Positions 1 through 7,620 of a stretch of DNA of 36,076 nucleotides are shown here, piece after piece. A program made the translations under genes and the position numbers. The notes below the pieces were generated by a model that worked only from the letters and a program-made list of their open reading frames with translations, was not told the origin of the DNA and did not search any database. The stretch lies in contig DXZS01000003.1 of NCBI GenBank assembly GCA_019419505.1, forward strand, positions 1 through 36,076. The letters run 5' to 3'. The stretch's first letter is position 1; the number at the start of each line of letters is the position of its first letter. Origin of the DNA: Collinsella sp. GTDB taxonomy: Bacteria; Actinomycetota; Coriobacteriia; Coriobacteriales; Coriobacteriaceae.

Positions 1-168
1 AAGCGGTCGGCGGGGCCATTGTGGCTCTTGACAGCGGATTGGGTCATATGAGTGAGCGACGTCCAGGGCGAACAAGTTGGCGTGAAAAAGACGAGACATT
101 GACCTTCTGGTCATGCCTCGCCTTTTGAATGACAAATTGTCGCCCTGGGCGGCGCGCAGCGTCAACTG

Positions 169-196
169 GTTACGCGGTTTGGTAAAACCGCGTAAC
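169..196 (-). terminator. Hairpin just after pyrE
   Basis: A perfect 12-bp inverted repeat (GTTACGCGGTTT / AAACCGCGTAAC) with a 4-base loop lies 3 bases past the pyrE stop codon. No T-run follows on the minus strand, so it may be an RNA-stabilising or factor-assisted end rather than a classical intrinsic terminator. Bases 1-168 hold no gene I can support. Confidence 0.5.
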
Positions 197-199
197 TAC

Positions 200-883
200 C
201 TACTCCCGAGCTCCGTACTGCTCGTAGTAGGCATCGATGGCGGCCTTGAGCTCGTCATCGATGACGACCTTGCCGTCGATCTCGTGGTTGTAGAGAGTCT
301 CGACGACCTCGGCCATGGAGACGATGCTCGCGACGGGGAAGCCGTACTTGGCCTCGATCTCCTTCTGCGCGGTGGTCACGCCACCCTTGCCGACCTCCAT
401 GCGGTTGAGGGACACGATCAGGCCCTTGATCTCGACATCGGCAGCAGCCTTGACCTTGGGATAGGTCTCGTCGATGGACTTACCGCTGGTGGTGACGTCC
501 TCGACCATGACCACGCGGTCGCCGTCCTGGGGCTCATAGCCCAGCAGGTTGCCCTTATCGGCGCCGTGGTCCTTGGCCTCCTTACGGTCGCAGCAGTACT
601 TGACCTCCTTGCCGTAAAGCTCGTGGTAGGCAATCGCGGTCACGACGGCCAGCGGAATACCCTTGTAGGCCGGCCCAAACAGCACATCAAAGTCGTCGCC
701 AAAGTTATCGTGGATGGCCTGGGCGTAATACTCGCCCAGCTTCTTGAGCTGGTAGCCCGTCACGTAAGCGCCGGCGTTCATAAAGAACGGGGACTGACGG
801 CCGCTCTTGAGCGTAAAGCTGCCGAACTTAAGGACGTCGGACTCGACCATAAACTTGATGAACTCTTGCTTGTAAGCCTCCAT
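200..883 (-). CDS. pyrE: Orotate phosphoribosyltransferase
   Basis: The product (227 aa) converts orotate and PRPP to orotidine 5'-monophosphate in cytosolic pyrimidine synthesis. The PRPP-binding signature VVMVEDVTTSGKS is at residues 124-136. The catalytic-loop pattern DRKEAKDHG is around residues 99-107, and LKSGRQSPFFMN near the N-terminus is typical of PyrE. The ATG at 883 is preceded by GAGAGGAG at good spacing, which fixes the start. A hairpin follows the stop. No other pyr gene is visible, although the window begins only 200 bases downstream, so an operon cannot be judged. The family call is firm; only the regulation is unknown. Confidence 0.96.
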   Translation of the reverse strand: MEAYKQEFIKFMVESDVLKFGSFTLKSGRQSPFFMNAGAYVTGYQLKKLGEYYAQAIHDNFGDDFDVLFGPAYKGIPLAVVTAIAYHELYGKEVKYCCDRKEAKDHGADKGNLLGYEPQDGDRVVMVEDVTTSGKSIDETYPKVKAAADVEIKGLIVSLNRMEVGKGGVTTAQKEIEAKYGFPVASIVSMAEVVETLYNHEIDGKVVIDDELKAAIDAYYEQYGARE

Positions 884-1013
884 GCGGGCTCCTCTCGTAA
901 TCGCGTACGTGCCCTCCAGTTTAGCGCAGGCGAAGCGTCGATGCGGGCGCGCTTTGAGGCCACGGCATTCTGTAAAGGCTTTGTCAGGGGCAATGGTTTT
1001 CCAAACAAAGGGG

Positions 1014-1042
1014 TTGACACGGCAAACCCCCTCATCAAAAAT
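1014..1042 (+). promoter_or_regulatory. Candidate promoter of the mgtA leader
   Basis: TTGACA (1014-1019) is followed after 17 bp by AAAAAT, a perfect -35 with a 4/6 match -10. It would start a leader of roughly 270 nt reaching mgtA at 1321. The 437-bp gap between pyrE and mgtA holds this promoter, the 23-codon ORF at 1109-1180 and the hairpin repeat at 1202-1238. Confidence 0.4.
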
Positions 1043-1108
1043 ACGGGCGGATTAAAACGGGTACGAGATACCCAAAGCGCGCCGCGCCCGGCCTTAAGGA
1101 GGTGTGCC

Positions 1109-1180
1109 ATGGAAGGCAGTCATAGTCGAAAAACCTGCATGTCGCCCTCGGCACGCCACGAGGATTCCGTATTCGCATAA
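1109..1180 (+). CDS. Possible 23-aa leader peptide upstream of mgtA
   Basis: A short ORF (begins MEGSHSRKTC, ends EDSVFA, TAA stop) starts 6 bases after TAAGGAGG, a near-perfect complement of the 16S rRNA 3' end. This is among the strongest ribosome-binding sites in the window. It ends 140 bp before mgtA, on the same strand. In enterobacteria mgtA is controlled through a short translated leader; this peptide is not proline-rich and does not resemble MgtL, so any similarity is one of arrangement only. It could instead encode a small membrane-free protein or be a chance ORF. I do not recognise the peptide. Confidence 0.45.
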   Translation: MEGSHSRKTCMSPSARHEDSVFA

Positions 1181-1201
1181 GCGTCACGAACCGATCGTCA
1201 A

Positions 1202-1238
1202 AACCGCCACAAAGGTGCCTGTCCCCTTTGTGGCGGTT
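1202..1238 (+). repeat. GGGGACAGGC-type hairpin repeat, copy 1
   Basis: A 14-bp perfect inverted repeat (AACCGCCACAAAGG / CCTTTGTGGCGGTT) has a 9-base loop. A near-identical element in the opposite orientation lies at 7426-7462. It sits in the mgtA 5' leader, between the small ORF and the mgtA ribosome-binding site. Confidence 0.8.
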
Positions 1239-1320
1239 CGCGAGCTTGACGTGAGCGACATCTAGGTTTTTTGAAGCAAATACGACACGTACGCTAACTC
1301 CCTTCAACAAGGAGGACCCT

Positions 1321-4089
1321 ATGCTGATGCTCAAAACCGCTACGGTACTCGAAGCCATCTCCAAGCGCCGCCGCACGGCGCGCCCTGCCGCCCACGCCGG
1401 CCTGTCCAAGAACACCATATTCGCCGCCACCCATTGTGCTGAGGACACTCTCGTACTGCTTGACGCCACGGCAAACGGCCTCACCGCCGAGCGGGCAACC
1501 GAGCGCCTGGACGCCTCCGGCCCCAACACCATCGAGGCGCCGACCAAGACACTCGCCCGCCGTATCGCCGACGCCTTTGTCGACCCCTTCACCGGCATCC
1601 TCGCCGCTCTCGCGCTGGTCTCGCTCTACATCGACGTGCTCGCCGTGCCCGAACCGCAGCGCGACCCCTCCACGGTCATCGTCATCGGCATCATGCTGCT
1701 GGTATCGGGCGGCATGAAGTTTATCCAGGAAGCCCGCAGCGGCAATGCGGCCGAGGCCCTCAAGGACCTGGTCTCCAACACCTGCTGTGCCCTGCGCGAC
1801 GGCGAGCGCATCGAGATTCCCTTCGACGAGCTCGTCCCCGGCGATGTGATCCGCCTCTCTGCCGGCGATATGGCGCCGGCCGACGCCCGCATCATCACCG
1901 CACGCGATCTGTTTGTGATCGAGTCCGCACTCACCGGCGAGAGCGAGGCCGTCGAGAAGACCGCTGCCATCACCGTCGTCGAGGGTGCCGACGGCTCCGC
2001 GCTGTCACTCTCTGCCTGCAAGAACATCGTCTTTACCGGCACCTCCGTGCAAAACGGCACCGCCATGGCGCTCGTCGTTGCCACCGGCTCGGACACTTAC
2101 CTGGGCGGCATCGCCAAGATGCTCAACGGGCGCGGCGAGAAGAGCGCGTTTGACCGCGGCGTCTCGAGCGTCTCCATGCTGCTCGTACGCCTCATGCTCG
2201 TTATGGCGCCGGCCGTCTTTGCCATCAACGTCGCCACCAAGGGCAACGTCATCGACGCGCTGCTGTTCGCCACGAGCGTAGCCGTTGGCATCACGCCGCA
2301 GATGCTTCCCGTCATCGTGACCACGAGCCTGTCGCAGGGCGCCAAGGACCTCGCCCGTCGTCAGGTTATCGTCAAGGAACTGCCGGCGATCCAAAACCTC
2401 GGCGCGATGGACGTCCTGTGCTGTGACAAGACCGGCACCCTCACCGAGGACCGCATCGTGCTCGAGCGCTACCTCAACACCGACGGCAACGAGGATGCAC
2501 GCGTGCTGCGCCATGCGTTTTTGAACAGCTTCTTCCAGACCGGCCTCAAAAACCTTATCGACCTGGCCGTCATCGACCGTGCCGACGTGACGCCCTCGGC
2601 CACAGCGCCCGATTCCATGCTGGGCCAGAGCCTGCGCGACCGCTATACCAAGGTCGACGAGGTGCCCTTTGATTTCTCACGCCGTCGCCTGAGCGTAGTT
2701 GTCGCCGATGCCCAAGGCAAAACCCAGATGGTCACCAAGGGCGCTGCCGAGGAAATGCTCGAGATCTGTTCCTTTGTCGAGGTCGATGGCATCGCCCAGC
2801 CTCTCACCGAAGATAAGCTCGCCCAGATTCGTAAGCAGGTCGCCGGACTCAACGCCGAGGGCCTGCGCGTGATTGCCGTGGCGCAGAAGACCAATCCGCG
2901 CTGCGTGGGCGAGTTTGGCATCGCCGACGAGTGCGACATGGTGCTGATGGGTTTTTTGGCCTTCCTCGATCCGCCCAAAGCAAGTGCCGCGGGCGCCGTC
3001 GCCACCCTCGAGGCCAAGGGCGTGGCGGTCAAGGTCCTGACCGGCGACAACGACCGCGTCGCCGCCACCGTCTGCGAACAGATCGGCATCGACGCGAGCA
3101 ACGTCTTGCTCGGCTCCGAGATCGATGCACTCGATGACGCCGAACTTGCCGAGCGCGCTGAGAAAACCCATCTGTTCGCCAAGCTCTCGCCGCTGCAGAA
3201 GGCGCGCCTGGTGCGCGTCATGCGCGAGCTGCTCGGCCACACCGTGGGCTTTATGGGCGATGGCATCAACGACGCCGCCGCCATGCGTGCGAGCGATTGC
3301 GGCATCTCGGTCGATTCGGCCGTCGACATTGCCAAGGAATCCGCCGATATCATCTTGCTTCAGAAGGACCTGGGCGTGCTCGAGCGCGGCATCATCGAAG
3401 GCCGCCGCACCTACGGCAACTTGCTTAAGTACCTCAAGACCACAGTGAGCTCCAACTTTGGCAACGTGCTGTCCGTAACCGCCGCGAGCCTGTTCTTGCC
3501 GTTTTTGCCCATGAGCGCTCTGCAGCTGGTGCTGCTGTCGCTGGTCTACGAGATCGTGTGCATCGCACTGCCGTGGGACACCGTCGACAACGCCTGGACT
3601 GCCCGCCCGCGCGCTTGGGACGCTGCGTCCATCAAGGGCTTTATGCTCGAGCTGGGCCCCGTAAGCTCGCTGTTTGACATCGTGACCTTCGCCGCGCTCT
3701 TCTTTGTGGTGTGCCCCGCCGCCGAGGGCGCAAGCTGGTCCGAGCTTGCCGCCGCGGGCGACGTCGCGGGTATGGCGACCTTTGCTGCGCTCTTCCAGAG
3801 CGGCTGGTTTGTCGAGTCCATGTGGTCGCAGACGCTCGTGATCCACATGCTGCGCTCCCCGCGTCTGCCAAGCCCGCGCGACCACGCCGCGCCCGCGCTG
3901 TGCGTCCTCACCGTGCTGGGCCTGGCGCTCGTCACCTGGCTGCCGGCAAGCCCCATCGCCGATGCGCTGGGTCTCATGCCGCTGCCGCCAATCTTCTTCG
4001 CGCTGCTCATCGGCATTGTCGCCGCTTACATCGCGCTCACCCAGCTGGCCAAGCGCCGCTACATCGCCCGCCACGGCGAGCTGCTGTAA
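1321..4089 (+). CDS. mgtA: Magnesium-transporting P-type ATPase
   Basis: This 922-aa inner-membrane P3B-type ATPase imports Mg2+ at the cost of ATP. Landmarks in order are: N-terminal cytosolic segment; paired TM helices (about 95-140); actuator domain with the LTGES loop; the TM4 region around QMLPVIVTTSLSQGAKDLAR; the phosphorylation motif CDKTGTLT with Asp near residue 369; the nucleotide domain; the hinge motif GDGINDAAAM near residue 650; and C-terminal TM helices. The length matches MgtA/MgtB. The start follows AAGGAGGA (1309-1316) at good spacing. It lies alone on the plus strand, divergent from pyrE, behind a long leader with a small ORF and hairpin, and ends in a strong hairpin. MgtA and MgtB cannot be told apart from sequence alone. 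Confidence 0.95.
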   Translation: MLMLKTATVLEAISKRRRTARPAAHAGLSKNTIFAATHCAEDTLVLLDATANGLTAERATERLDASGPNTIEAPTKTLARRIADAFVDPFTGILAALALVSLYIDVLAVPEPQRDPSTVIVIGIMLLVSGGMKFIQEARSGNAAEALKDLVSNTCCALRDGERIEIPFDELVPGDVIRLSAGDMAPADARIITARDLFVIESALTGESEAVEKTAAITVVEGADGSALSLSACKNIVFTGTSVQNGTAMALVVATGSDTYLGGIAKMLNGRGEKSAFDRGVSSVSMLLVRLMLVMAPAVFAINVATKGNVIDALLFATSVAVGITPQMLPVIVTTSLSQGAKDLARRQVIVKELPAIQNLGAMDVLCCDKTGTLTEDRIVLERYLNTDGNEDARVLRHAFLNSFFQTGLKNLIDLAVIDRADVTPSATAPDSMLGQSLRDRYTKVDEVPFDFSRRRLSVVVADAQGKTQMVTKGAAEEMLEICSFVEVDGIAQPLTEDKLAQIRKQVAGLNAEGLRVIAVAQKTNPRCVGEFGIADECDMVLMGFLAFLDPPKASAAGAVATLEAKGVAVKVLTGDNDRVAATVCEQIGIDASNVLLGSEIDALDDAELAERAEKTHLFAKLSPLQKARLVRVMRELLGHTVGFMGDGINDAAAMRASDCGISVDSAVDIAKESADIILLQKDLGVLERGIIEGRRTYGNLLKYLKTTVSSNFGNVLSVTAASLFLPFLPMSALQLVLLSLVYEIVCIALPWDTVDNAWTARPRAWDAASIKGFMLELGPVSSLFDIVTFAALFFVVCPAAEGASWSELAAAGDVAGMATFAALFQSGWFVESMWSQTLVIHMLRSPRLPSPRDHAAPALCVLTVLGLALVTWLPASPIADALGLMPLPPIFFALLIGIVAAYIALTQLAKRRYIARHGELL

Positions 4090-4115
4090 CTTCACCGGCA
4101 CCCTCGTCAAGGATG

Positions 4116-4159
4116 TTTGGGCCGCCGCGACCCGCCCCCGCTGGCCGCGGCGGCCCAAA
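4116..4159 (+). terminator. Strong GC hairpin after mgtA
   Basis: A perfect 14-bp inverted repeat (TTTGGGCCGCCGCG / CGCGGCGGCCCAAA) with a 16-base loop starts 26 bases past the mgtA stop. An A-rich rather than T-rich stretch follows, so termination is likely but not of the textbook form. The 4090-4460 gap also holds a T-rich tract, the direct repeat at 4198-4273 and the AT-rich box region at 4394-4447. Confidence 0.6.
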
Positions 4160-4197
4160 ACAGCTAAAAACGCCCCTCACCCCCGCTTTAATTTCTT

Positions 4198-4273
4198 TTG
4201 CAAGTTTTAACTTCTTTTGCTTTCTTTCACTTCTTTTAACAAGGCGCCCGGCGGGCATAAGTTGCTCGCCGGG
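4198..4273. repeat. Left direct repeat flanking the ATPase gene
   Basis: TTGCAAGTTTTAACTTCTTTT is followed by ACTTCTTTTAACAAGGC and a short GC hairpin (CCCGGCG / CGCCGGG). The same string recurs at 5744-5800, directly after the ATPase gene at 4473-5738. From ACTTC onward I count 41 of 45 identical positions. The left copy carries about 20 extra bases of CTTCTTTT-like sequence. Confidence 0.75.
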
Positions 4274-4393
4274 GGTGTCGGTTCGACGAAGAGGCCTCAG
4301 CCGTAGCAACGGATTGCCCAGCGAGAGATTTCCCAAGTGCCAACTCAAACAGTACATGTTTAATCTGTTTCGTTAATTGAAATGCGTAAATAT

Positions 4394-4447
4394 GGTTAAC
4401 CAAAGAATTGATATTTGGTTAAATAGTAACTGTATATTTGGTTAAAT
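4394..4447 (+). promoter_or_regulatory. Three GGTTAA boxes, 23 bp apart, over a promoter
   Basis: GGTTAA occurs at 4394, 4417 and 4440. The last two lie within identical 14-mers (ATATTTGGTTAAAT). A candidate promoter, TTGATA (4408-4413) with TGTATA or TATATT about 17-19 bp on, is interleaved with the boxes. The arrangement suggests an operator for the downstream ATPase gene. Confidence 0.5.
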
Positions 4448-4472
4448 GTACTGGTAAACAATGGTGATAATT

Positions 4473-5738
4473 ATGCCAAAGAAGTACTACACTAGAATTA
4501 TCGAAAATGAGCTTGACCAGCTGCTGGGTATATTCGGCGCCGTTCTCATCGAAGGACCGAAATGGTGCGGAAAGACGACCACGGCCGAGACCCGTGCGGC
4601 GTCCAGGCTCCTTCTCATGGACCCGTCCCGCAACTTCGAGAATCGCTTGCGTGCCGAGACTGACCCGGCTCTTGCCGTTTCCGGCGAGGTGCCGCGGCTG
4701 ATTGACGAGTGGCAGGAGGTTCCGAAACTTTGGGACGCGGCACGGTTTGAGTGCGACAACCGCGGCGGCGAGCCTGGTCAGTTCATATTTACGGGGTCAG
4801 CGACACCGCGAGACGACGAACGTCCAATGCACAGTGGCGCTGGAAGGTTCGCTAAATTGCGCATGGATACCATGACGCTTTTCGAGCTTGGGAAATCCAG
4901 CGGCGCGGTTAAGCTGTCGGGCATTATTTCTGGCGAAAAGTTCAATGGCGCTTTCGGATCGCTGGATTCCGCCTCGATTGCCGAGTACGTTGTCCGTGGC
5001 GGATGGCCCGCGGCGGTCGGTCGCGATGCGCTGGCTGCGTCGGCGATGGCGAAACGTTACATCGGCATAGTCGCCGAAGAAGATTTGTCTCGTGTCGACG
5101 GCTCTCGCCGCGACCCTGAAAAGGTCAAAGCTGTCATCGAATCGCTTGCGCGCAATGAATCCACTTTGGCGACACTCAAGACGCTCGTAGCCGATCTTGG
5201 TGGAGAAGTATCGAGACAAACGGCGGCATCGTATATATCCCTTCTCGCTCGGGTTAGTTTCGTTCGCGATATTCCCGCATGGAACCCCGCAATGAGATCT
5301 CCCGTGCACTTAAGAGAATCGAAGAAGCATCATCTCGCTGATCCGTCACTGGCGGCCGCTGCGCTCGGAGCGACTCCGGCGACATTGCTGCTAGATTTCA
5401 AGACGCTTGGGCTGCTTTTTGAATCGTTGGCCCTTCATGATTTGTGGGTTTATGCGCAGGCAAATGGAATGGGCCTCTATCACTATCACGATTCTCGCGA
5501 TCTAGAAGTCGATGCAGTCATTGCGGCTCCCGGTGGAACGTGGATCCCGGTCGAAATCAAGCTCAGCTCCGCCCAAATCGAAGAGGCGTCTGACAGCCTT
5601 ATTGCTGTCGAGAAGCGTATGGTTGCCGCCGGAAACAACCCGCCAGTTTCGAAAGTCGTAATCATTGGATTTGGTTCACAAGCCTATGTCACTGACCGCG
5701 GCGTCCAAGTTGTTCCGCTGGATGTGCTCGCGCCGTAG
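4473..5738 (+). CDS. ATPase of the AAA_14/DUF4143 type
   Basis: The protein (421 aa from this start) has an N-terminal P-loop domain with Walker A GPKWCGKTT near residues 28-36. A Walker B-like segment, RLIDEWQ, precedes a sensor-type stretch FIFTGSATP. The C-terminal half has the DUF4143 character: a winged-helix-like segment, then a restriction-endonuclease-like fold segment (EVDAVIAAPGGTWIPVEIK). These proteins are common, often mobile or variable, and have no settled function. An ATG 12 bases upstream is also possible; neither start has a clear ribosome site. Base composition is visibly less GC-rich than the neighbours, and direct repeats flank the gene, both consistent with later acquisition. 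Confidence 0.85.
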   Translation: MPKKYYTRIIENELDQLLGIFGAVLIEGPKWCGKTTTAETRAASRLLLMDPSRNFENRLRAETDPALAVSGEVPRLIDEWQEVPKLWDAARFECDNRGGEPGQFIFTGSATPRDDERPMHSGAGRFAKLRMDTMTLFELGKSSGAVKLSGIISGEKFNGAFGSLDSASIAEYVVRGGWPAAVGRDALAASAMAKRYIGIVAEEDLSRVDGSRRDPEKVKAVIESLARNESTLATLKTLVADLGGEVSRQTAASYISLLARVSFVRDIPAWNPAMRSPVHLRESKKHHLADPSLAAAALGATPATLLLDFKTLGLLFESLALHDLWVYAQANGMGLYHYHDSRDLEVDAVIAAPGGTWIPVEIKLSSAQIEEASDSLIAVEKRMVAAGNNPPVSKVVIIGFGSQAYVTDRGVQVVPLDVLAP

Positions 5739-5743
5739 TGCAA

Positions 5744-5800
5744 TTGCAAGTTTTTACTTCTTTTAACAAGGCACCCGACGGGCATAGGCTGCTCGCCGGG
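5744..5800. repeat. Right direct repeat flanking the ATPase gene
   Basis: Partner of 4198-4273. It begins 6 bases past the ATPase stop codon with TTGCAAGTTTTTACTTCTTTT and overlaps the minus-strand terminator of the glycosidase gene. Confidence 0.75.
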
Positions 5801-5806
5801 CGCCTT
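5768..5806 (-). terminator. Terminator of the GH1 glycosidase gene
   Basis: On the minus strand AAGGCGCCCGGCG pairs with CGTCGGGTGCCTT over 13 positions, two of them G-U, followed by TTGTT. Read on the plus strand the same two positions become A-C mismatches, so the structure favours the minus strand. It lies about 30 bases past the stop at 5836. Confidence 0.7.
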
Positions 5807-5835
5807 GGTTAGGATGCTATTGCTGTTGAGAACGC

Positions 5836-7266
5836 CTAGGCCAAATCTTCGCCGTTGGTGGCGATAACCTTCTTGTACCAGTCAAAGCTCTTCTTCTTGG
5901 AACGCTTGAGGGTGCCGTTGCCGGCGTCGTCGCGGTCCACATAGATAAAGCCGTAGCGCTTGGACATCTCGCCCGTACCGGCCGAGACCAGGTCGATCGG
6001 GCCCCAGGTGGTGTAGCCCAGCAGGTCAACGCCGTCCTCGGTCACCGCATCGCGCATCGCGGCAATATGCTGACGCAGGAAGTCGATACGGTAGTCGTCG
6101 TTGATAGAACCATCCTCCTCGACAACATCCCTGGCACCCAGACCGTTCTCAACCACAAACAGCGGCTTCTGATAACGGTCGTACAGGTCATTAAGGGTGA
6201 TGCGGAAGCCCAGCGGATCGATGGCCCAGCCCCACTGGCTCTCCTGCAGGTAGGGGTTCTTGGCGCCGGCGAAGGCGTTGCCCTGGGTGCGCTTGACATC
6301 GGGGTTGTCGGCACCGGCAGAGCAACGGGTGCTGTAGTAACTAAAGCTGATGAAGTCGACGGTGTTGGCAGCCAGGACCTCGCGGTCCTCGTCGGTCATG
6401 CCCACATCGATGCCCAGGCGCTCGAGTTTCTTGACGGCATAGGCCGGGTAGTAACCGCGGCTCTGGACGTCGACGAAGAAGTAATTGTCCTGGTTGTCAA
6501 GCTGAGCCTGGCGTACATCGCCCGGACGGCAGCTGTAGGGATAGTAGGTGCCCGCGGCGAGCATGCAGCCGATCTTGACCTCGGGGTCGATCTCGTGGGC
6601 GATCTTGGTTGCCCAAGCGCTGGCGACGAGCTCGTTGTGGGCGGCCAGGTACTCGACGGCTTCCTTGTTCTCGCCCTCCTCAAAGACCAGGCCGGCACCC
6701 ATAAACGGCAGGTGAAGGATCATGTTGATCTCGTTGAAGGTGAGCCAGTACTTCACCAGGCCCTTGTAGCGGGTGAAGATCGTGGTCGCGAGGTTCTTGT
6801 AGAAGTCGATGAGCTTGCGGTTGCGCCAGCCGCCGTACTCCTTGATGAGGTGGACGGGGCAGTCGAAGTGCGTGATGGTCACGAGCGGCTCGATGCCGTG
6901 CGCCTGGCACTCGCGGAACACGTCCTCGTAAAAGGCCAGGCCGGCCTCGTTGGGCTCGGCCTCGTCACCGTTGGGGAAGATACGGGTCCAGGCCAGGCTC
7001 ATGCGGAAGGTCTTAAAGCCCATCTCGGCAAAGAGGGCAATGTCCTCCTTGTAGTGATGGTAGAAATCGATGCCGGTCTGCGCGGGATAGTAATAGCCGT
7101 CCTCGAAGTCGAGCATCTTGCGCTGGCCGGAGACCACCGCGTAACGCTCCGGGCCGTGCGGCGCCACATCCACGTTGGCCAGGCCGCGACCGTCAACGTT
7201 GTACGCGCCCTCGCACTGGTTGGCAGCCGTCGCGCCGCCCCACAGGAAGTCATTACGGAAAGCCAT
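5836..7266 (-). CDS. GH1 6-phospho-beta-glucosidase
   Basis: The product (476 aa) belongs to glycoside hydrolase family 1. The acid/base Glu is E179 in TFNEIN and the nucleophile is E373 in VVENG. The tail carries S435-K436-x-Y438 (SKRYGFIYVD), the phosphate-contact pattern of the 6-phospho-beta-glucosidases, so the likely substrate is an imported, phosphorylated beta-glucoside such as cellobiose-6-phosphate or salicin-6-phosphate. The N-terminal FLWGGATAANQCEGA is typical. The start follows AAAGGATC. It has its own promoter and terminator, and no PTS permease gene is adjacent; the permease must be elsewhere. The exact sugar cannot be told, and BglA, AscB and BglB are indistinguishable here. 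Confidence 0.92.
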   Translation of the reverse strand: MAFRNDFLWGGATAANQCEGAYNVDGRGLANVDVAPHGPERYAVVSGQRKMLDFEDGYYYPAQTGIDFYHHYKEDIALFAEMGFKTFRMSLAWTRIFPNGDEAEPNEAGLAFYEDVFRECQAHGIEPLVTITHFDCPVHLIKEYGGWRNRKLIDFYKNLATTIFTRYKGLVKYWLTFNEINMILHLPFMGAGLVFEEGENKEAVEYLAAHNELVASAWATKIAHEIDPEVKIGCMLAAGTYYPYSCRPGDVRQAQLDNQDNYFFVDVQSRGYYPAYAVKKLERLGIDVGMTDEDREVLAANTVDFISFSYYSTRCSAGADNPDVKRTQGNAFAGAKNPYLQESQWGWAIDPLGFRITLNDLYDRYQKPLFVVENGLGARDVVEEDGSINDDYRIDFLRQHIAAMRDAVTEDGVDLLGYTTWGPIDLVSAGTGEMSKRYGFIYVDRDDAGNGTLKRSKKKSFDWYKKVIATNGEDLA

Positions 7267-7302
7267 GCATCGATCCTTTCACACGCTGTTTGTCGTGGCT
7301 TC

Positions 7303-7331
7303 AGTATCCCCGTAAGCAGCGCGCCACTCAA
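7303..7331 (-). promoter_or_regulatory. Promoter of the GH1 gene
   Basis: On the minus strand TTGAGT (7331-7326) and GATACT (7308-7303) are separated by exactly 17 bp, 37 bp upstream of the ATG. The 7267-7620 gap also holds the hairpin repeat at 7426-7462 and the alternating array at 7475-7612. Confidence 0.5.
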
Positions 7332-7425
7332 CGGCAACGGCGCAGGTCGGCACTTCTTTTCGCGCACAGACGCCCGGCAGCCGCCCCCGTCTGACACTTT
7401 TTGATACCTGCCCGCCCAAACCGCC

Positions 7426-7462
7426 AACCACCACAAAGGGGACAGGCACCTTTGCGGCGGAT
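7426..7462 (-). repeat. GGGGACAGGC-type hairpin repeat, copy 2
   Basis: Inverse orientation of the element at 1202-1238, matching it at all but a few positions. Here the stem is imperfect (AACCACCACAAAGG against CCTTTGCGGCGG), so this copy has decayed. Confidence 0.75.
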
Positions 7463-7474
7463 TGGGCCCGGTTT

Positions 7475-7612
7475 GTCTCGATCTGGAACAGGTAGGCCGC
7501 CAAAACCGGGACTGGTGTTACAGATTGAGATTGTTCGGTCTTTCCCCTGCAGTTTGTCTCGATCTGTAACAGGTAGAGACGATTTAGCCCGATAGATGTT
7601 ACAGATTGAGAC
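7475..7612. repeat. Four alternating 16-mers with a 40-41 bp period
   Basis: GTCTCGATCTGKAACA begins at 7475 and 7556; its near-complement TGTTACAGATTGAGAY begins at 7516 and 7597. The start-to-start spacing is 41, 40 and 41 bp. Each adjacent pair can fold into a stem of about 16 bp with a 24-25-base loop. The array ends 8 bases before the stop of the DUF4867-like gene, so it could serve as that gene's 3' structure. Confidence 0.8.
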
Positions 7613-7620
7613 GGAAGATT

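Noticed and set aside
1..114. Start of a minus-strand gene (ATG at 114, or 47 in another frame)
   Set aside because: Two short frames run off the left edge, neither with a ribosome site or a recognisable sequence; too little is present to call.
113..1180. 355-codon plus-strand ORF opposite pyrE
   Set aside because: It is the antisense shadow of pyrE; only its last 23 codons, with their own ribosome site, merit separate mention.
7475..7612. CRISPR array
   Set aside because: Repeats alternate in orientation and there are only four; CRISPR repeats are all in one direction, and no cas gene is present.
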